Below, piece by piece: positions 1 to 11,846 of a stretch of DNA of 64,000 bases. Position 1 is the first letter of the stretch; the number at the start of each line of letters is the position of its first letter. The notes below the pieces were generated by a model. It saw only the letters and a list, made by a program, of their open reading frames with translations, searched no databases and was not told the origin of the DNA. Position numbers and translations under genes: made by a program. The stretch is from positions 81,724,338 through 81,788,337 of the forward strand of contig CM043953.1 of NCBI GenBank assembly GCA_014529385.2, given 5' to 3'. This DNA is from Adiantum capillus-veneris. Lineage: Eukaryota > Streptophyta > Polypodiopsida > Polypodiales > Pteridaceae.

Positions 1-320
1 TAGTAAAATACAACACATAATTAACCATTAAGCCAGCTATCCCAATTGCAGTTAACCACATACAACAAGAGGGTGCCCAGTCTTGTAACAAGCCTCTCAT
101 GAAAGCCTTGATTTTTTAAGCAAGAGAGAAGTACTCGTAGCATGTGAGGGGATGGAGAAGAAGAAAATGGTCACTAGCAGTGCTCCAATTGACAAAGCAA
201 AGAGCAGTAGTTAAGCTTTGAGACAATCTACTAGATCCTTGCATCCACCTAAGCGGTTTCAATAAGGTTGAACTATGTCATGTTGACTAGTTGCAGTGAG
301 CCATCTGGTTACAAAGAACC

Positions 321-1838
321 ATGCAAATGGATGACAAGGTCAAGTGGGAGCACGCCATTCAATTTGAGTACAACTTGATTGAGACATGGGACTTAGTTGA
401 ATTGCCAGAAGGCAAGCAGGCCTTACCTTGCAAATGGGTTTATAAGAAGAAATTTACATCTGATGATCCACGGCCTAAGTACAAGGCTCGATTGGTTGCT
501 AAGGGATTCAAGCAGCAAAAGGGAGTTGATTTTGTTGAAATCTTCTCACCCGTAGTTAAGATGACTTCACTGCGTACAGTGCTTGGCCTAGTAGCCATAG
601 AGAACATGGAGCTTGTTCAAATGGATGTGAAGATAGCCTTTCTTCATGGGGATCTAGAAGAGGATGTTTACATGAAGCAACCTGAAGGTTTTGAACAACC
701 TAGAAAGGGAGGAGCTTGTATGAAAACTCAAGAAAGCACTTTATGGCTTAAAGTAGGGTTCAAGACAATGGTATCAAAATTTTGACGTTTTTATGCAGTC
801 CCAAGGTTTTAGAAAGAATTGAGAGGATTGTTGGTTGTATATGAAGAAACTTAGTGATGGTACTATGGTCATTCTCAGTTTATATGTCGATGACAAGCTC
901 ATAGCAAGAAAGTCCATTGAGGAGATTGCCAAATTGAAGTGAATGTTGAACAAAAAATTTGCTATGAAGGATTCGGGTGAAGCAAATCATTTTTTTGGTA
1001 TGCGTATCAAGAGAGATAGGAAAAGGGGCATTCTTGAGTTTTCTGAGGAATTCTATATCCACAAAGTCTTGAAGCATTGCAATATGTGGGGGAGGAGGCA
1101 GAGACTACCCCACTACCGTCATATTTGAAATTTAGCAAGGAAGATTCTCCCAAGTCAGATGCTAAGAGAGCATAAATGGAAAGTGTGACATTCTCCTCAG
1201 TTGTAGACACTCTTATGTATGCTATGGTAGCTACGAGGCCAGACATTGCATTTGTATGGGAGTAGTTAGTCAATATATGGCTAATCCTACCAAACAACAT
1301 TGGATAGTAGTGAAACACATCCTTAGATACTTGAAGGGTACAACAAGCACAAGTTTATGCTCGGGTAACAACGATGCATCTACTGTTGCTTACACGGATG
1401 AAGATTATGAGGGTTGCAAAAAACAATAGAAGATCTATGTTTAGCTACATTTTTATATTTGCTGGAGAAGCCATTCCTTGGAGATCGTCTCTCCAATATT
1501 GTACATCTTCTTCCACTACAGAGCCTCAGTACGGTGCATCATTAGATGCTAGCAAGGAAGCTATATGGTTGGCATGATTAGTGGGAGATTTAGACATTTA
1601 GTAGGTTCCACCTTTGCATTGTGATAGTCAAAGTGTCATTGCTTTGGCAACAAATCCCGTGTTTCACTCCAAGTCAGAACACATTGAGGTGAGGTATGAT
1701 CTCATCCAAGATACATTGGCAGATCAGTGTTTCGGTCTTGTCAAAATCCACACTAATGACAACCCAATAGATGCTCTTACAAAGAGCCTAGCTACAAAGC
1801 AGTTTGCACATTGCATCAAGTTATTGGGTGTAGGGTGA
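321..1838 (+). pseudogene. copia reverse transcriptase / RNase H, degenerate
   Basis: The reading frame breaks at 785, again near 940 (TGA in 'IAKLK*MLNKKF') and near 1,125, and several more times before the RNase H block at 1,480-1,838. Product of the family: RNA-directed DNA polymerase and RNase H that copy element RNA inside a virus-like particle. The motif order (RT palm, YVDD, 'HFFGMRI', RNase H, end of pol) is normal copia, so no rearrangement is needed, only point decay and small indels. Confidence 0.88.
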
Positions 1839-1920
1839 AAAAATTTGTACAAGGGTGAAGTTGTCATGCTTCACAGTTATACATACTATCTTTAGTCGTC
1901 ATTACGACCACATTGGCCTT

Positions 1921-1932
1921 TAAGTGGGAGGT
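1921..1932 (+). other. polypurine tract of the left copia element
   Basis: A purine-rich stretch 'aagtgggagg' sits directly before the TG that opens the LTR. It is the expected plus-strand primer site and supports the + orientation of the element. Confidence 0.6.
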
Positions 1933-2698
1933 TGTTGGGTAAAGGCCCTATGGCCGGCAACCCATACGCTCCCTACACTTACTAACTCTTACAAACCCTT
2001 TGTATTCTTCTTATATACATATATGGGCCACAAAGTTCTCAAATTGTGATGGAGTTGTTTGGCTTTCACCATAGCCAAAATGAGTCCTTACAGTCATGGA
2101 TTGATTTGGTTTTGAGTTTTGTTTTGCCCTCCTAGTACTTGGTCCCAAGTTTTCTCACTATTAAGGTCATTAAAGCTCATAATTGGATCCCTTGCCCATG
2201 TGTGGTTTCAAAGGATGTTGCTTCCAGTCAAAACACAATTGTTCCCTTAATTGTCCAAATACAAGCAGTATGGTGGAGCAGGGTCTCTCTTTGTTCTAGC
2301 ATTAAAACCAACTCCTATGGCCACAGGCTATTAAAGCCAAAATAGCCCTAAGATAACATACGTTTTCTTTTTGGGATTTTTGAGAGGGACAAGCCTCACC
2401 CTTACCTCTTTTTGGCAATCAATAAAATAGAAGGGGAGTTACCACGACCACTCCCTCTCCCCTAACCGTGCAAACTTTGGGTTCCCTCCTTTTGGGTTCC
2501 CCTCTCTTTTTACCTAGCCTATATAAATGGAGCTTTTTGGTTGTCCTTTCCAAGGTGACTCCTCCCATTTTACAAGCAAGCTGACAAAGAAGGGCTACCT
2601 CACCATCACTCCCTCAACGCTCCCTCTCTCTCATGGAGTCTTCTTCACAGGTCTTTGCTAAACTTTGATTTTTAATTTTTAGTTTGACAACTATAACA
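1933..2698 (+). repeat. 3' LTR of the left copia element (right boundary estimated)
   Basis: It opens TGTTGGGTAAAGG straight after the purine tract. A TATA box at 2,519-2,527 fits the U3 promoter of an LTR. There is no second copy in the window to fix the end; I place it at a 'ctataaca' (TG...CA type end) at 2,698 by analogy only. From 2,699 to 2,986 I see no gene, only AT-rich DNA. Confidence 0.5.
2519..2527 (+). promoter_or_regulatory. TATA box in copia LTR
   Basis: 'ctatataaa' lies about 590 bases into the LTR, followed some 60-120 bases later by a CT-rich leader. This is the usual place for the U3/R promoter of a plant LTR. Activity is unknown. Confidence 0.5.
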
Positions 2699-2984
2699 TG
2701 TAGGAAAGCCCTATGACACCTCCTTCCACCTTGATTTACTAACATTCTCATGTTGTTTTGATGGTGATGGTGACAAATACCAAGACTTTCCTCTCGCTAA
2801 AACTTACAAATCAAGTTTTTTCCAAAAGGCCCCTTTCATCTCTTACCATTTTTTAAGAAAACCCCAAGCATTTTTTATTTTTAAATTTAATGGCCTCCGT
2901 ATAAGAGTGGTTCATGAGCATTTCTATTACTTTTTTTGGTATTATGGTTAATTTTTGGACTCAAAAAGTTTGGTATTGTTCAAT

Positions 2985-2986
<2 letters not shown>

Positions 2987-3079
<93 letters not shown>

Positions 3080-3087
3080 TGTGTGTG
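2987..3087. repeat. compound microsatellite (CT)n(GT)n
   Basis: About 38 CT units run directly into about 12 GT units. The open frames here that encode Ser-Leu or Arg-Glu runs are products of the repeat and are not genes. Confidence 0.98.
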
Positions 3088-3239
3088 GCCTACCAAAACT
3101 TAAAGACAATTGCTTCACCTCGAGGCTCACAGAGCTCAAAGCTCCAAGGACCAACCTTCCACCACACCGTGCGTCCACCTCGTAGGCACATCCTTTATTT
3201 CTATTGGTTTCTCGATCGTGTCTAATCATATTGCATGCT

Positions 3240-4411
3240 CCATTACTCTGCATATCAACATAATAGGAAACGGGATGCCAACATCCTTGATACTCTAACA
3301 CTATCAAAGTCTCCATACTGCAAGAAATTGGGGATGCATGCCCTAGTCTACCCTAGGACAACTAGATCTCTCCATCAACAACGTCTCTAGTACCATTCCT
3401 TCTTTGTTCAACTCTTGTAACTACCTCCGACACCTCAACTTTGCCAGTGAAAATCTCTCTAGGAGCTTCCCGGTAGAATTTTTCACTAGTTTCTGCAACT
3501 TAGAGAGCTTGCACCACACCATCAATGCCTTCACATGCCCACTCCTTGCAATGGCGATCACGAACTTTGAACACTTTGAAGGTTTTGGACTGAAGCTGAG
3601 TGGGCCTATTCCATCCTCTGCCTCATAGAAGTTGATGCTCTCCAACAATGGGTTTGTAGGAGAAATTCTAGCAGCCCTTATTGATTGCAACAAGCTCAAG
3701 GTGTTGGACCTCAGCTTCAATCATCTGCATGGATGTACCTCCTAAGGTTGGGTGTCTTTCGAAGATGGAGAGCTTGTCGATGTGGTACAATGAGCTCATG
3801 GACATATTCCAAAAGAGATAGGGTTGTTGTCCAAACTGAGAGTTCTCATTCTAGATAACAACTTCCTTTTTGGTTTCTTACCTTTGAGCTCACCGATTGC
3901 GCTAAAATGCAATGGCTCCTACTCTCCAAGAACCAACTCACGGAAAGCATCCTCGCTTTCATAGTGAGCATGTTGTACCTGACAATGCTAGAAATGGGTA
4001 TCAATGGTCTCTCACACCTTATGCATGTTGGGTATCTTTCGAAGATGGAGAGCTTGTCGATGTGGTACAATGAGTTCATGGACATATTCCAAAAGAAATA
4101 GGGTTGTTGTCCAAACTGAGAGTTCTCATTCTAGATAACAACTTCCTTTTTGGTCTCTTACCTTTGAGCTCACCGATTGCGCTAAAATGCAATGGCTCCT
4201 ACTCTCCAAGAACCAACTCACGGAAAGAATCCTCGCTTTCATAGTGAGCATGTTGTACCTGACAATGCTAGAAATGGGTATCAATGGTCTCTCACACCTT
4301 ATGCATGTTGAGATTACACTAATGCCACCAAATTTCTATGGGTTGATCTCAACAAAAATTCCTTGAGTGGGCCCATCCCTTCAGGAATTGGGTGCCATGT
4401 GAATGGGCCCG
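3240..4411 (+). pseudogene. BRI1-like LRR receptor kinase pseudogene, part 1 (LRR ectodomain)
   Basis: Successive 24-residue leucine-rich repeats can be read through stops and frameshifts: 'LDLSINNVSSTIPSLFNSC', 'LRHLNFASENLSRSFP', 'KLMLSNNGFVGEILAALIDC', 'KLKVLDLSFNHLHG', then 'LSKMESLSMWYNEFMDIF', 'LRVLILDNNFLFGLLPL', 'MQWLLLSKNQLTESILAF', 'LTMLEMGINGLSHL' and 'FLWVDLNKNSLSGPIPSGIG'. The last block matches the repeat just before the island region in BRI1/BRL brassinosteroid receptors as I recall them. The N-terminal half is absent. A 280-bp internal duplication breaks it, and a gypsy element starts at 4,412. The coding sequence resumes at 18,752. Confidence 0.85.
3747..4306 (+). repeat. 280-bp tandem duplication inside the LRR pseudogene
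   Basis: The segment beginning 'gggt(g/a)tctttcgaagatgg' at about 3,749 recurs exactly 280 bases later at about 4,029 with only a few mismatches (for example 'gagctcatgg' versus 'gagttcatgg'). Since 280 is not a multiple of three, the duplication shifts the receptor frame. Only the second copy joins the following LRR sequence. Confidence 0.93.
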
Positions 4412-4629
4412 TGTGCACTTTGCCGCACTTGTCGAAGGCTAGAAACTTGCCAAAACACCGTGTGCGAGCCACAAATGGATGCAAGCACACAACTAGACAG
4501 TCTTAGCAAACTCAAAGGGGCAATGGTGTGTCACTCACCGCTCAATGCTTCCGTTGTGAAGGATCCTGTGCCTGAAGAAGAAGGAGCCACCGCTGCGCTC
4601 AACCGCCTCGTCACCGCTGCAATGCTCGA

Positions 4630-4717
<88 letters not shown>

Positions 4718-5286
4718 ACACGCACACACATACACTCAAGTGCACACACACACACACACACACTCAAGCGCGCACACACACACACACACTGAGTACACAA
4801 AGGAGAAGAAAATAGAGAAGGAGCAAGAGCACTTCTTAGCATGCACCTCAAAGAATGAGGATTTTGGGTCAACATAGAACTTTTATAACAATCAGACCCG
4901 TTCACACATGGGCGTCCACAATGGCCGGTCGTTGCAAAAATACTATAAAAATAAGATAAGTGGTACACCTCTCATCGACAATCACCTACACACCTATATG
5001 ACCGACAAGCTCGGCCCCTGACTTAAAACAATGTGATATCCATGGATGTTAACTATGCCGACATCCATTTGCCAAGGTCAGCACCAAGCGATGGGGAGTG
5101 TTGGGTAGTCACCAAGCTATTCGCCCGGTGCTGACTTCACTGTCGCTTGTAATGACTTTAACACCAAGGTCAACACCAAGCGATGGAGGGCGTTGGGCAG
5201 TCACCAAGCCTCCTATTCGCCAAGTGCTGACTCCATTGCATGACTTGTAATCACATCACCCCAAGGGTCTCCGTTGTCGATTAACA
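4412..5286 (-). repeat. left (3') LTR of the Tat/Athila-like element
   Basis: Begins TGTGCACTTT and ends TTAACA. It aligns with 17,786-18,751 from the first base to the last, including the shared block on interval lengths of 'caccaagcgatggggagtgttggg' type sequence near 5,080. A CT/CA microsatellite at 4,632-4,790 lies within it. Its right end touches a C-rich tract that is the complement of a polypurine tract. Confidence 0.9.
4632..4790. repeat. (CT)n(CA)n microsatellite inside the left LTR
   Basis: About 18 CT units are followed by a long, interrupted CA array. The right LTR has CT blocks at the same position (18,008-18,214) with a short CA tail, so the array was inherited with the LTR and then changed length separately in the two copies. 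Confidence 0.95.
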
Positions 5287-5298
5287 TGCCCCCCTTCC
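5287..5298 (-). other. polypurine tract of the Tat/Athila-like element
   Basis: On the minus strand this reads 'ggaaggggggca' directly before the LTR start TGTTAA. It fixes the minus orientation and the inner edge of the 3' LTR. Confidence 0.75.
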
Positions 5299-8200
5299 AG
5301 ATGTAGATACTATCCTCAGAAGCTAGCCCGTTCATCGAGGTGGAAGAGCATGTGAAATTGAATGTCCTTGGCCTTCTCAAACACTACAAAATCAACCAAA
5401 ATTTGCACAGTATTTACATTCTTGTATACAATTAAAAAGCATATGCAATGAATAGACACACAGATTGATTGGTAACAAAATATTACACAAATTTTCAATA
5501 GTAAACATTAAAATGTAATATAATCAAACGCATACGCAGTTGTAAAGGTCAAATGATAAACAATGTTGGGGTGGCTAATTTAACAGTCGAGAGGAACTAG
5601 AGGTCAACTATTTATACCAAGGGCAAGCTTCTCAATTCTCTCTGGTCAATTAAGTTGTTTAATTGTGAGAGCAAAGTATTTCATGTTCAAGGGATGACTA
5701 GAGGCTATACGTAAAAGACTGTCTAGTTAAGCTATGATAAAAGGAATTGCTTATGAAATCATTGCCTGCATTATTCCCTTTGTTTGACCCCCCGAAGTTT
5801 TTCACACTGATTCAATTTTGGATGTGTGTGCTTATTTTGTATGCCTTGGGCTTTTTGCTTTTCAAGGAAAAGCGCCAACATTGGGAACCTCTAGGGCTGT
5901 AGTACCATAGGCAACACATGTGAGTGAAGTACCAAATTACGATTTTACATTCTTGGCACTTCTGTTTTTTTTTTTTCATTGCCTTTCAATTTTGTAACTT
6001 TGGGGGGTCATATTGACATTGTTACCCTCCCTAGGCTCATCACAATAGTAAACTCCCTTTATAATAGCTAAACTAAAGGTCAAGAGAGATTAAGCCCACT
6101 AGAAATCACTAGTACATTGCACACAATGCTGTCTAAATCGGATTAAGAACCTAAAGTAACCTTTGACAATTAGGAAGGCATTTCCCATGGTATTAAGAGA
6201 AGATCTCTAACGACTATCTTGGTCAAACTAGCTTAGTCAAACTGCTTGATTCTTAAACCTAAACAAGAGATTATGACAGAAAATTATATTAAATCTAATG
6301 TTTAATACTAAGCAAATGTGCTGAATATTTTGCTACCAGTCACAGTTAAAGCAGACAAACATGGATGCTAAAAAAACAAGAGGCAATGCTAATGGACAAG
6401 AAACACCTGTTCATGTTGATGGTCGCACTCGATTCGAAGAGTGAACAAGACAAAGATTCCATGAAGTTCAAAATCCCAACTACTGTAACTCATTCATGTA
6501 CACACTAGAAAACACAAAGAATACCTCTAAGAGGGGAAAGAGGCACCAACTTTTATTGAACACAATCAAATCAACATCAAGAATCCTAATCTAATTATTT
6601 GCCCCTCCCTAGAGGGTCAAGGGAACATGATATTGAGTAGATGGGCGGGTAGCCCTAGGTCTAAACCCCTCGTCAAGAAAAACAAAGTCATCATTCGTGA
6701 GACCATACGTGCCATCTGTGTAATCATGTAACTCTTTCTCATCATTAGAGGCAAAAATGTTCACTAAGAATGTCACAAGACGTCTCTAGTCATCTTGGTC
6801 AAGAGGATAAGCTTGTGAAATTGGAGAGACGTCCTCCACTAAGTATAGATCAGTTGTGGTCAAGAGACGTATCAGCCACTCTAATTCCTTGAAATTCTTC
6901 TCACACGCTAGCATATCTACCAAATCCCATTCACAGGCAAGCACCGGGTAGACTATGTGAAACACTTGTGATAAGTAAAGAGGGTACCTCTCACCCAAAG
7001 TAGGAGTGCATGACTCTAGTGTACTAGCCATATCTATACACACAGATAAATTATGGTTAGTGTGAAAATATCATAAGGGTCGTGTCATAAGGTCGTGTCC
7101 TTGTGCATAATGTGTTTTTATGATTTTGGGTCGTGTACTAGAATTTGTAGGTTTCCAGCTTTTTGTTTGGTGGCTCTTGCTCTTTTACTTTTTTGTTTTT
7201 ATTTTCTTGAGTGTTGGGCTATGTATATATATATTTCCTAATATTGGGAGATTGAGAGGTCAGAGAGAAAGGTTAAGAGGAGAGCAAGTGAATGAGGGAT
7301 GTCAGCAAACACTCCCCCCTTCCTTGGGTAGATCATACCTTTTGGAACGATGTCGTCACCTTTGAAACCAATTGTTCCAAGTTGTTATGGGGTGAAGACT
7401 TTGACCAATAGTTTCTGATCACCCTAGGTGTTTCATCTAGTTGCAAGGGTGGTAGGGTACTCTTCCATGATTTTACTTGCAACATTGTTGTAGGTGGTGA
7501 ACTTACAACAGGAGGTGAAAATTCTTTCTTGTTTGTATGGATATTTACAATGGTAGGTGGAGGTTGTGTTGAAGCTTGTATTCCTATTGAAGAACTACAT
7601 GAAGAGTAAGAAGCTTCATTTGTTTTTTCTATGATTGAGCTGAGTGAAACAAGCCTTTCTTGCTTGGGTATCCAAACTAGCTTCGGATCAGGTATATAGT
7701 GTTCTATGATCTTTCCCTTCCCACGATCTTCAATCCGCTTTATCGTTACAGGATTTGACTCCCATGGGTCTATAGGTGATAGGTAAGAACACAATTTATG
7801 TTTTGGCACCTAGATTTGATCATTCCCTTCATAGTAGCATTGGGTTTCCAATAGTTTTGTAGGAATCCAACGCAACATTTTCTTACATTTCTTGGAGCAA
7901 GTGAGGCATCTCTTACAAGGCTCCTATTTTTTAGCATAAAAAATAGTCGCTAAAGAAGCTTTAGGGATCCATTTGTATGTTATCTTTGTTATATTACACT
8001 GAGTCTTGTGTGTCTCATGTTTTATTTCAGCAAAACAAAAGTTGAAGCTCTAGAGGCTTGGGCTATAGTTAAAGATGGTTCAGCCTCTTGGACAAGCACT
8101 GTTTTAGGTTGTATTTTCTCGAGAGGTGATGTCTCAGGGACTATCGCTTGAGTGGTAGGGCTAAGAGTTGATTTTTGTGTTGTCACTCTCCTAGTCTCCC

Positions 8201-8600
8201 AATCAATAGTGCATTTGGTCGCTATCATCCACGTGTGCCCTAGGTTTGTATTACCTTCCATAGTTCTAGTAGGCATGACCAACAAATCTTGAGCTACAAC
8301 CCCGTTGTCATAACTGACAGAAGTGTGTCAGATTTCAAACACCATAGTTTTTTTCTTGTTGATACCCTTGACTTGGATGATACTCTCAGATAGAGATGGA
8401 TTTCCTAACTAACACCACACTCCATATGATAACATATTATATTTAGCACCCTTGTCCAATAAAGTGTTATATAGCACTTTCCCATAGGTGCTATTTACCT
8501 CAATAGGGTATCATAGAGGTGTGTCAAAGTCCAACCAATCATCCTTTGTTTCAACGTGAAATGCATGTGTAACTCCAAAGTTGGCCTCTCGTTGGCGTCG
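5299..8600 (-). other. 3' internal region of the Tat/Athila-like element, no recognised domain
   Basis: Between integrase and the 3' LTR there are about 3.3 kb without a recognisable pol domain. Minus-strand open stretches at 8,285-8,022, 7,809-7,333 (158 codons, rich in Ser, Pro, Lys) and 7,043-6,786 could be remains of the additional ORF that many Tat/Athila elements carry after pol. I see no signal peptide or transmembrane segment that would support an envelope-like protein. The stretch 5,300-6,780 is AT-rich and shows nothing else. Confidence 0.4.
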
Positions 8601-8616
8601 TTGTCACTCCTTAGCC

Positions 8617-9650
8617 TCAGCTTGAGCTTGTATCTTTTTCAATTTTTCTTGTGTGATGAATGGCACATAGCTCCTCTTGGCTTAAAGGATCATAATATCT
8701 TTTTAATTTACTCCCATTGAGAAAATTAATGGTTTCAACTCCATTAAGAGTTTCCACACGAATGGTACCTTGTGGGGTGATTTCACATACTCTATATGGT
8801 CCTTTTCCCGCATAATTCAACTTTTTCTTTTCGTTACGCACTCCATACATAAGGACTTTATCCCCAACCTTGTTATCCTTGTTCTTTAGATGATGATCAA
8901 ACCATTTCTTTCTCCTATCTTTCTCCACAAGTGCATTTTGCATAGCCAATTACCTTTCTTTGTCTAACCTCTCAAGGATATATAAATGCTCAACTAAACG
9001 GTTACCATCCAACCTTCTTATGAAGCTACCCGTAGACTCGGAATTACAAACTCCCATGGCATAACTGCTTCTTGGCCATATACCATTTTGAATGGTGTAC
9101 AATTAATAACCACTTTGTAAGCAGTACGATAAGCCCATAGAGTTGATGTCAGGTTCAAATCCCAATCTGTGCGATGAGCTTTCATTGTTTTGGTCAAGAT
9201 AGAAATTAAGGTCTTGTTAGTGCTCTCAGCTTGGCCATTTGCTTGTGGATAATAAGGTGTAGGCTTATGGTGGGCTATCATGAAGTTTGTAGTGAGTTTC
9301 TTTATCACTCCATTTATAAAATGAGTATGATTGTCACTCATAAACTCAAAGGGACAACCAAATCTTGTAATAATGTTCTCAAAGAGAAACTTGGCGGTTG
9401 ACCTTGCATCAGCTTTGCATGTCGCCTTGGCTTCTACCCACTTTGTCACATGGTCCGTGGCAATAATTATATATCGAGATTGAATGGAGATTGAGTGTTA
9501 CGAGCTACCGGACTAATTGGGCCTACAAAGTCTAAACCCCACTTTTCAAATGGTTGAGTCACTTTAATAGGATGTAAGGGCATCTTATCCTTTTGTTGTG
9601 TGATCTTGTAACATTGGCATTCATCTCACACCCTTTTGCAAAAAGTGATG
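8617..9650 (-). pseudogene. gypsy integrase, degenerate
   Basis: The core domain reads 'MTKWVEAKATCKADARST', 'ITRFGCPFEFMSDNHTHF' and 'YPQANGQAESTNKTL', giving the second Asp and the Glu of the D,D35E triad. The region continues to 'WAYRTAYKVVINCTPFKMVYGQEAVMP', the usual GPY-side sequence. A C-terminal piece at 8,949-8,617 ('VGDKVLMYGVRNEKKK', 'GKGPYRVCEITPQG') is the integrase tail. No chromodomain follows. The zinc-binding N-terminus near 9,600-9,650 is too decayed to read cleanly. Normal role: joining of element cDNA to host DNA. Confidence 0.88.
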
Positions 9651-9872
9651 CATCTTTGAATAAGGTAGGCCACTAATAGCCTGATTGCAACACCTTTCTA
9701 GTAGTTAGTTCCCCTTAGAAATGTCCTCTGGCTATGCCCATGTGGGCTTCTTGCAGTATGTATAAATACTCATCCTTGTGAGCACAACATCTAAGAATGT
9801 CGTCCTTCCCTAGCTTGTAGAGAGTTCCTACAATTAGAGAATAAGGTTCACATTCTATTAACAGTTTTTGAG

Positions 9873-10450
9873 TTATATCTTTACGAAGCTCTTTGGTGGA
9901 AAACCATTAACTAAAAAGTTCACAATCTTCTCACTCCATTCATGCATGGTCTCGACTAGGAATAGGAAAGTATCGGGAAATTCATCATCGATTCCAGTAG
10001 GGGCTTCACCATTGGGTATGCAAAACAAATGATATGCCATGACATGTCTTTTACCAGGTCTCACCACAACGATAAAATCAAACTCAAGAATAATTAACAA
10101 CCATCGTGTAATTCTTCCCATGGAACAAGGTTTATTTACTAGATACAACAATGCTTGATGATCCACATAGAAAACAAATTTGCTAGCAACAATGTAATAG
10201 CAAAATTTCTTCACTTGCGTAAATCATAGCTAAACCTTCTCACTCTATAGTGGTGTAGTTTCTCTTAGCATCATTTAATTGACGACTTGCAAAGCTAATG
10301 GGGTAGTCCAATTTAAGTTCTCCTGGTTGAGCTAGAACACATCCAATAGCAAAGTTCGATGAATCAATATGCACATGGAAAATTACATTCCAATCAGGCA
10401 TTTGTAGAATGGGAGCACTTGTTTAAGGTCTTTTTTAATAACTCATAAGC
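9873..10450 (-). pseudogene. gypsy RNase H, degenerate
   Basis: 'FVFYVDHQALLYLVNKP' is the conserved RNase H 'TDHxAL' block and 'MGRITRWLLIILEFDF' the following helix, with 'GKRHVMAYHLFCIP' replacing the usual 'VADALSR'-type end. Stops separate it from RT to the right. Normal role: removal of the RNA template during reverse transcription. Confidence 0.82.
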
Positions 10451-10583
10451 ATGGTCACACTCCGCAGTCTAGTGGAACTCGACAAGAAGTTTGTACAATG
10501 GGCGAGCTATCTCGGCGAAGTTTATAATAAACCGCTGGTAATAACCAACATGGCCCATGAACCTTTGAATTTCTTTATAGTTT

Positions 10584-11200
10584 TTAGACGGTGGCAAATT
10601 GGAAATGGCTCTCATCGGTGGAAATTCCATTTTTGGACACTATATATCCTAAAATGACTCCATGTTTCACCCAAAATTGGCATTTGAAAGGGTTTAATGA
10701 GATGCAATACAATCTGCACTTTTCAAACACTTTTCGTAAACACGATAGATGTTCCTTCCAAGAGGAATAAACACAAAGTTCATCTAAGAAAGTTTCGCAA
10801 AACTCCCTCAAATATTCTCTAAAAGCAGTGTTTATTAATCTTTGGAAGGTAGCATGGACATTGGTTAAGCCAAAAGCCATAACATGAAATGCGAACACTC
10901 CAAATTCGGTTATAAAAGCAATTTTAGCCTAGTCCTCTAGAGCAATCGTGATTTGATTGTAGCCAGAGTGCCCATCTAAAAAGCTATAAGATTTCTTTCC
11001 TGCAACTCTTTCCAGCACATGTTCCGAATATGGCAAGGGGTAATGGTCCCTCCTAGTGGCAACATTGACGTTCTTGAGATCCACACACACTTTGAGTTTC
11101 CCATTCTTTTTTGGCACAATAACTATTGGAGACACTCATTCAAAGTGTTCAATAGGGTATATGAATCCGCATTCAACAAGCTTTTCAATCACTTCTTGAC
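10584..11200 (-). pseudogene. gypsy reverse transcriptase with altered catalytic motif
   Basis: Two blocks are clear: 'MSPIVIVPKKNGKLKVCVD' to 'FLDGHSGYNQITIALED' (11,135-10,929) and 'MAFGLTNVHATFQRLI' onward (10,898-10,584), separated by one stop. The catalytic box reads 'TFLDELCVYS' where active elements have a double aspartate, so the second Asp is Glu. A 236-codon frame upstream (11,846-11,136) holds the region before RT ('FKDIFSWTYHDMKGVPP', 'VVQHTIPM'). Confidence 0.9.
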
Positions 11201-11846
11201 CAAAATTTGCATACTTAGGATTCATTGGGTAGGGTCGTTGCTGGATTGGTTTAGCCATGCTATTCATGGGGATTGTGTGTTGCACCACGAAAGGTGGAAC
11301 ACCTTTCATATCATGATATGTCCAAGAAAATATATCCTTGAATTCCTTGAGAAGCTCCTTGAATACATATTCCTCAGTCTCTATCAAATCTTGGGCAATG
11401 AAAACGGGTTTGGACTCCTCACTTGGCTCTGCTAACTCTATTTCCTTAACTATTGAGGGACCATCATAGACTCCATTGCTTCCATTGATAGGTTTTCTTT
11501 GGGCCTTTGTATACACAACCTTATACTCCTCCGTGGTGTAGGATTTGAAATGATCAAGTGCAAGGTGTAAATCTGTGGGGTCTTGTGGCTCTCTGGACTG
11601 TGATTTCTCTTCCGCTTCCTTTTGTTGTTGATCTAACTCTTGATTTTGTTGTCTCCTTACAGTACGGCTTATCTTTGTCTTTTCTGTAGCTTCTAGATGT
11701 GCAATGTCAATGGGTTGTGAACTGCACCACATGACACTATGAAGGTATTCACCCCATTTATCTACCAACTTCCGATGAGCATCACATGCCCCTATATAAT
11801 TAAGCCATTTTGCAGTAGATTCCTTTTTATTTATTCTAGCATGCAC
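11136..11846 (-). pseudogene. gypsy pol, linker between protease and RT
   Basis: A 236-codon open stretch begins with a Lys/Glu-rich coil (Gln/Glu run near 11,600) and ends 'QEVIEKLVECGFIYPIEHFE', the lead-in to RT fingers ('G.IYP.....WVSP'). The canonical Trp before 'VSPI' is a stop here. It belongs to the same pol polyprotein as the flanking protease and RT pieces. Confidence 0.8.

Larger units (their letters stand above)
1..1932 (+). mobile_element. Ty1/copia retrotransposon remnant (RT and RNase H, 5' truncated)
   Basis: This is the 3' part of a copia pol gene, broken by frameshifts and stops. The linker before RT is visible around 220-310 (a frame reading 'LRQSTRSLHPPKRF'). RT starts at about 321 with the copia signatures 'CKWVYKKKF', '[10 protein letters not shown]', 'FSPVVKM' and '[19 protein letters not shown]'. 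The catalytic motif 'LYVDD' is at about 880-895 in another frame and still has both aspartates. RNase H follows from about 1,320, with 'LRYLKGTT', 'SLDASKEAIWLA', 'HCDSQSVIALATNPVFHSKSEH' split over stops, and the copia C-terminal region ending at 1,838. Gag, protease and most of integrase lie left of the window or are lost. A purine tract and a TG start at 1,933 mark the 3' LTR. The element cannot encode a working protein. Confidence 0.9.

Noticed and set aside
2914-3316. Open frames of 76-122 codons encoding Ser-Leu or Arg-Glu runs
   Set aside because: They are translations of the CT/GA repeat with short random flanks. The same applies to frames at 4,403-4,968, 17,834-18,335, 27,224-27,469 and 31,021-31,253.
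3240-4411. A functional LRR receptor gene
   Set aside because: Stops, frameshifts, a 280-bp duplication, missing N-terminus, transmembrane segment and kinase N-lobe, and two retrotransposon insertions.
5299-6780. A host gene in the left interior of the gypsy element
   Set aside because: Only short AT-rich frames; the region lies between integrase and the 3' LTR and is element sequence.
7333-7809. Envelope-like gene of the Tat/Athila-like element
   Set aside because: No signal peptide, transmembrane helix or cysteine pattern is visible. Left as an unassigned 3' region.
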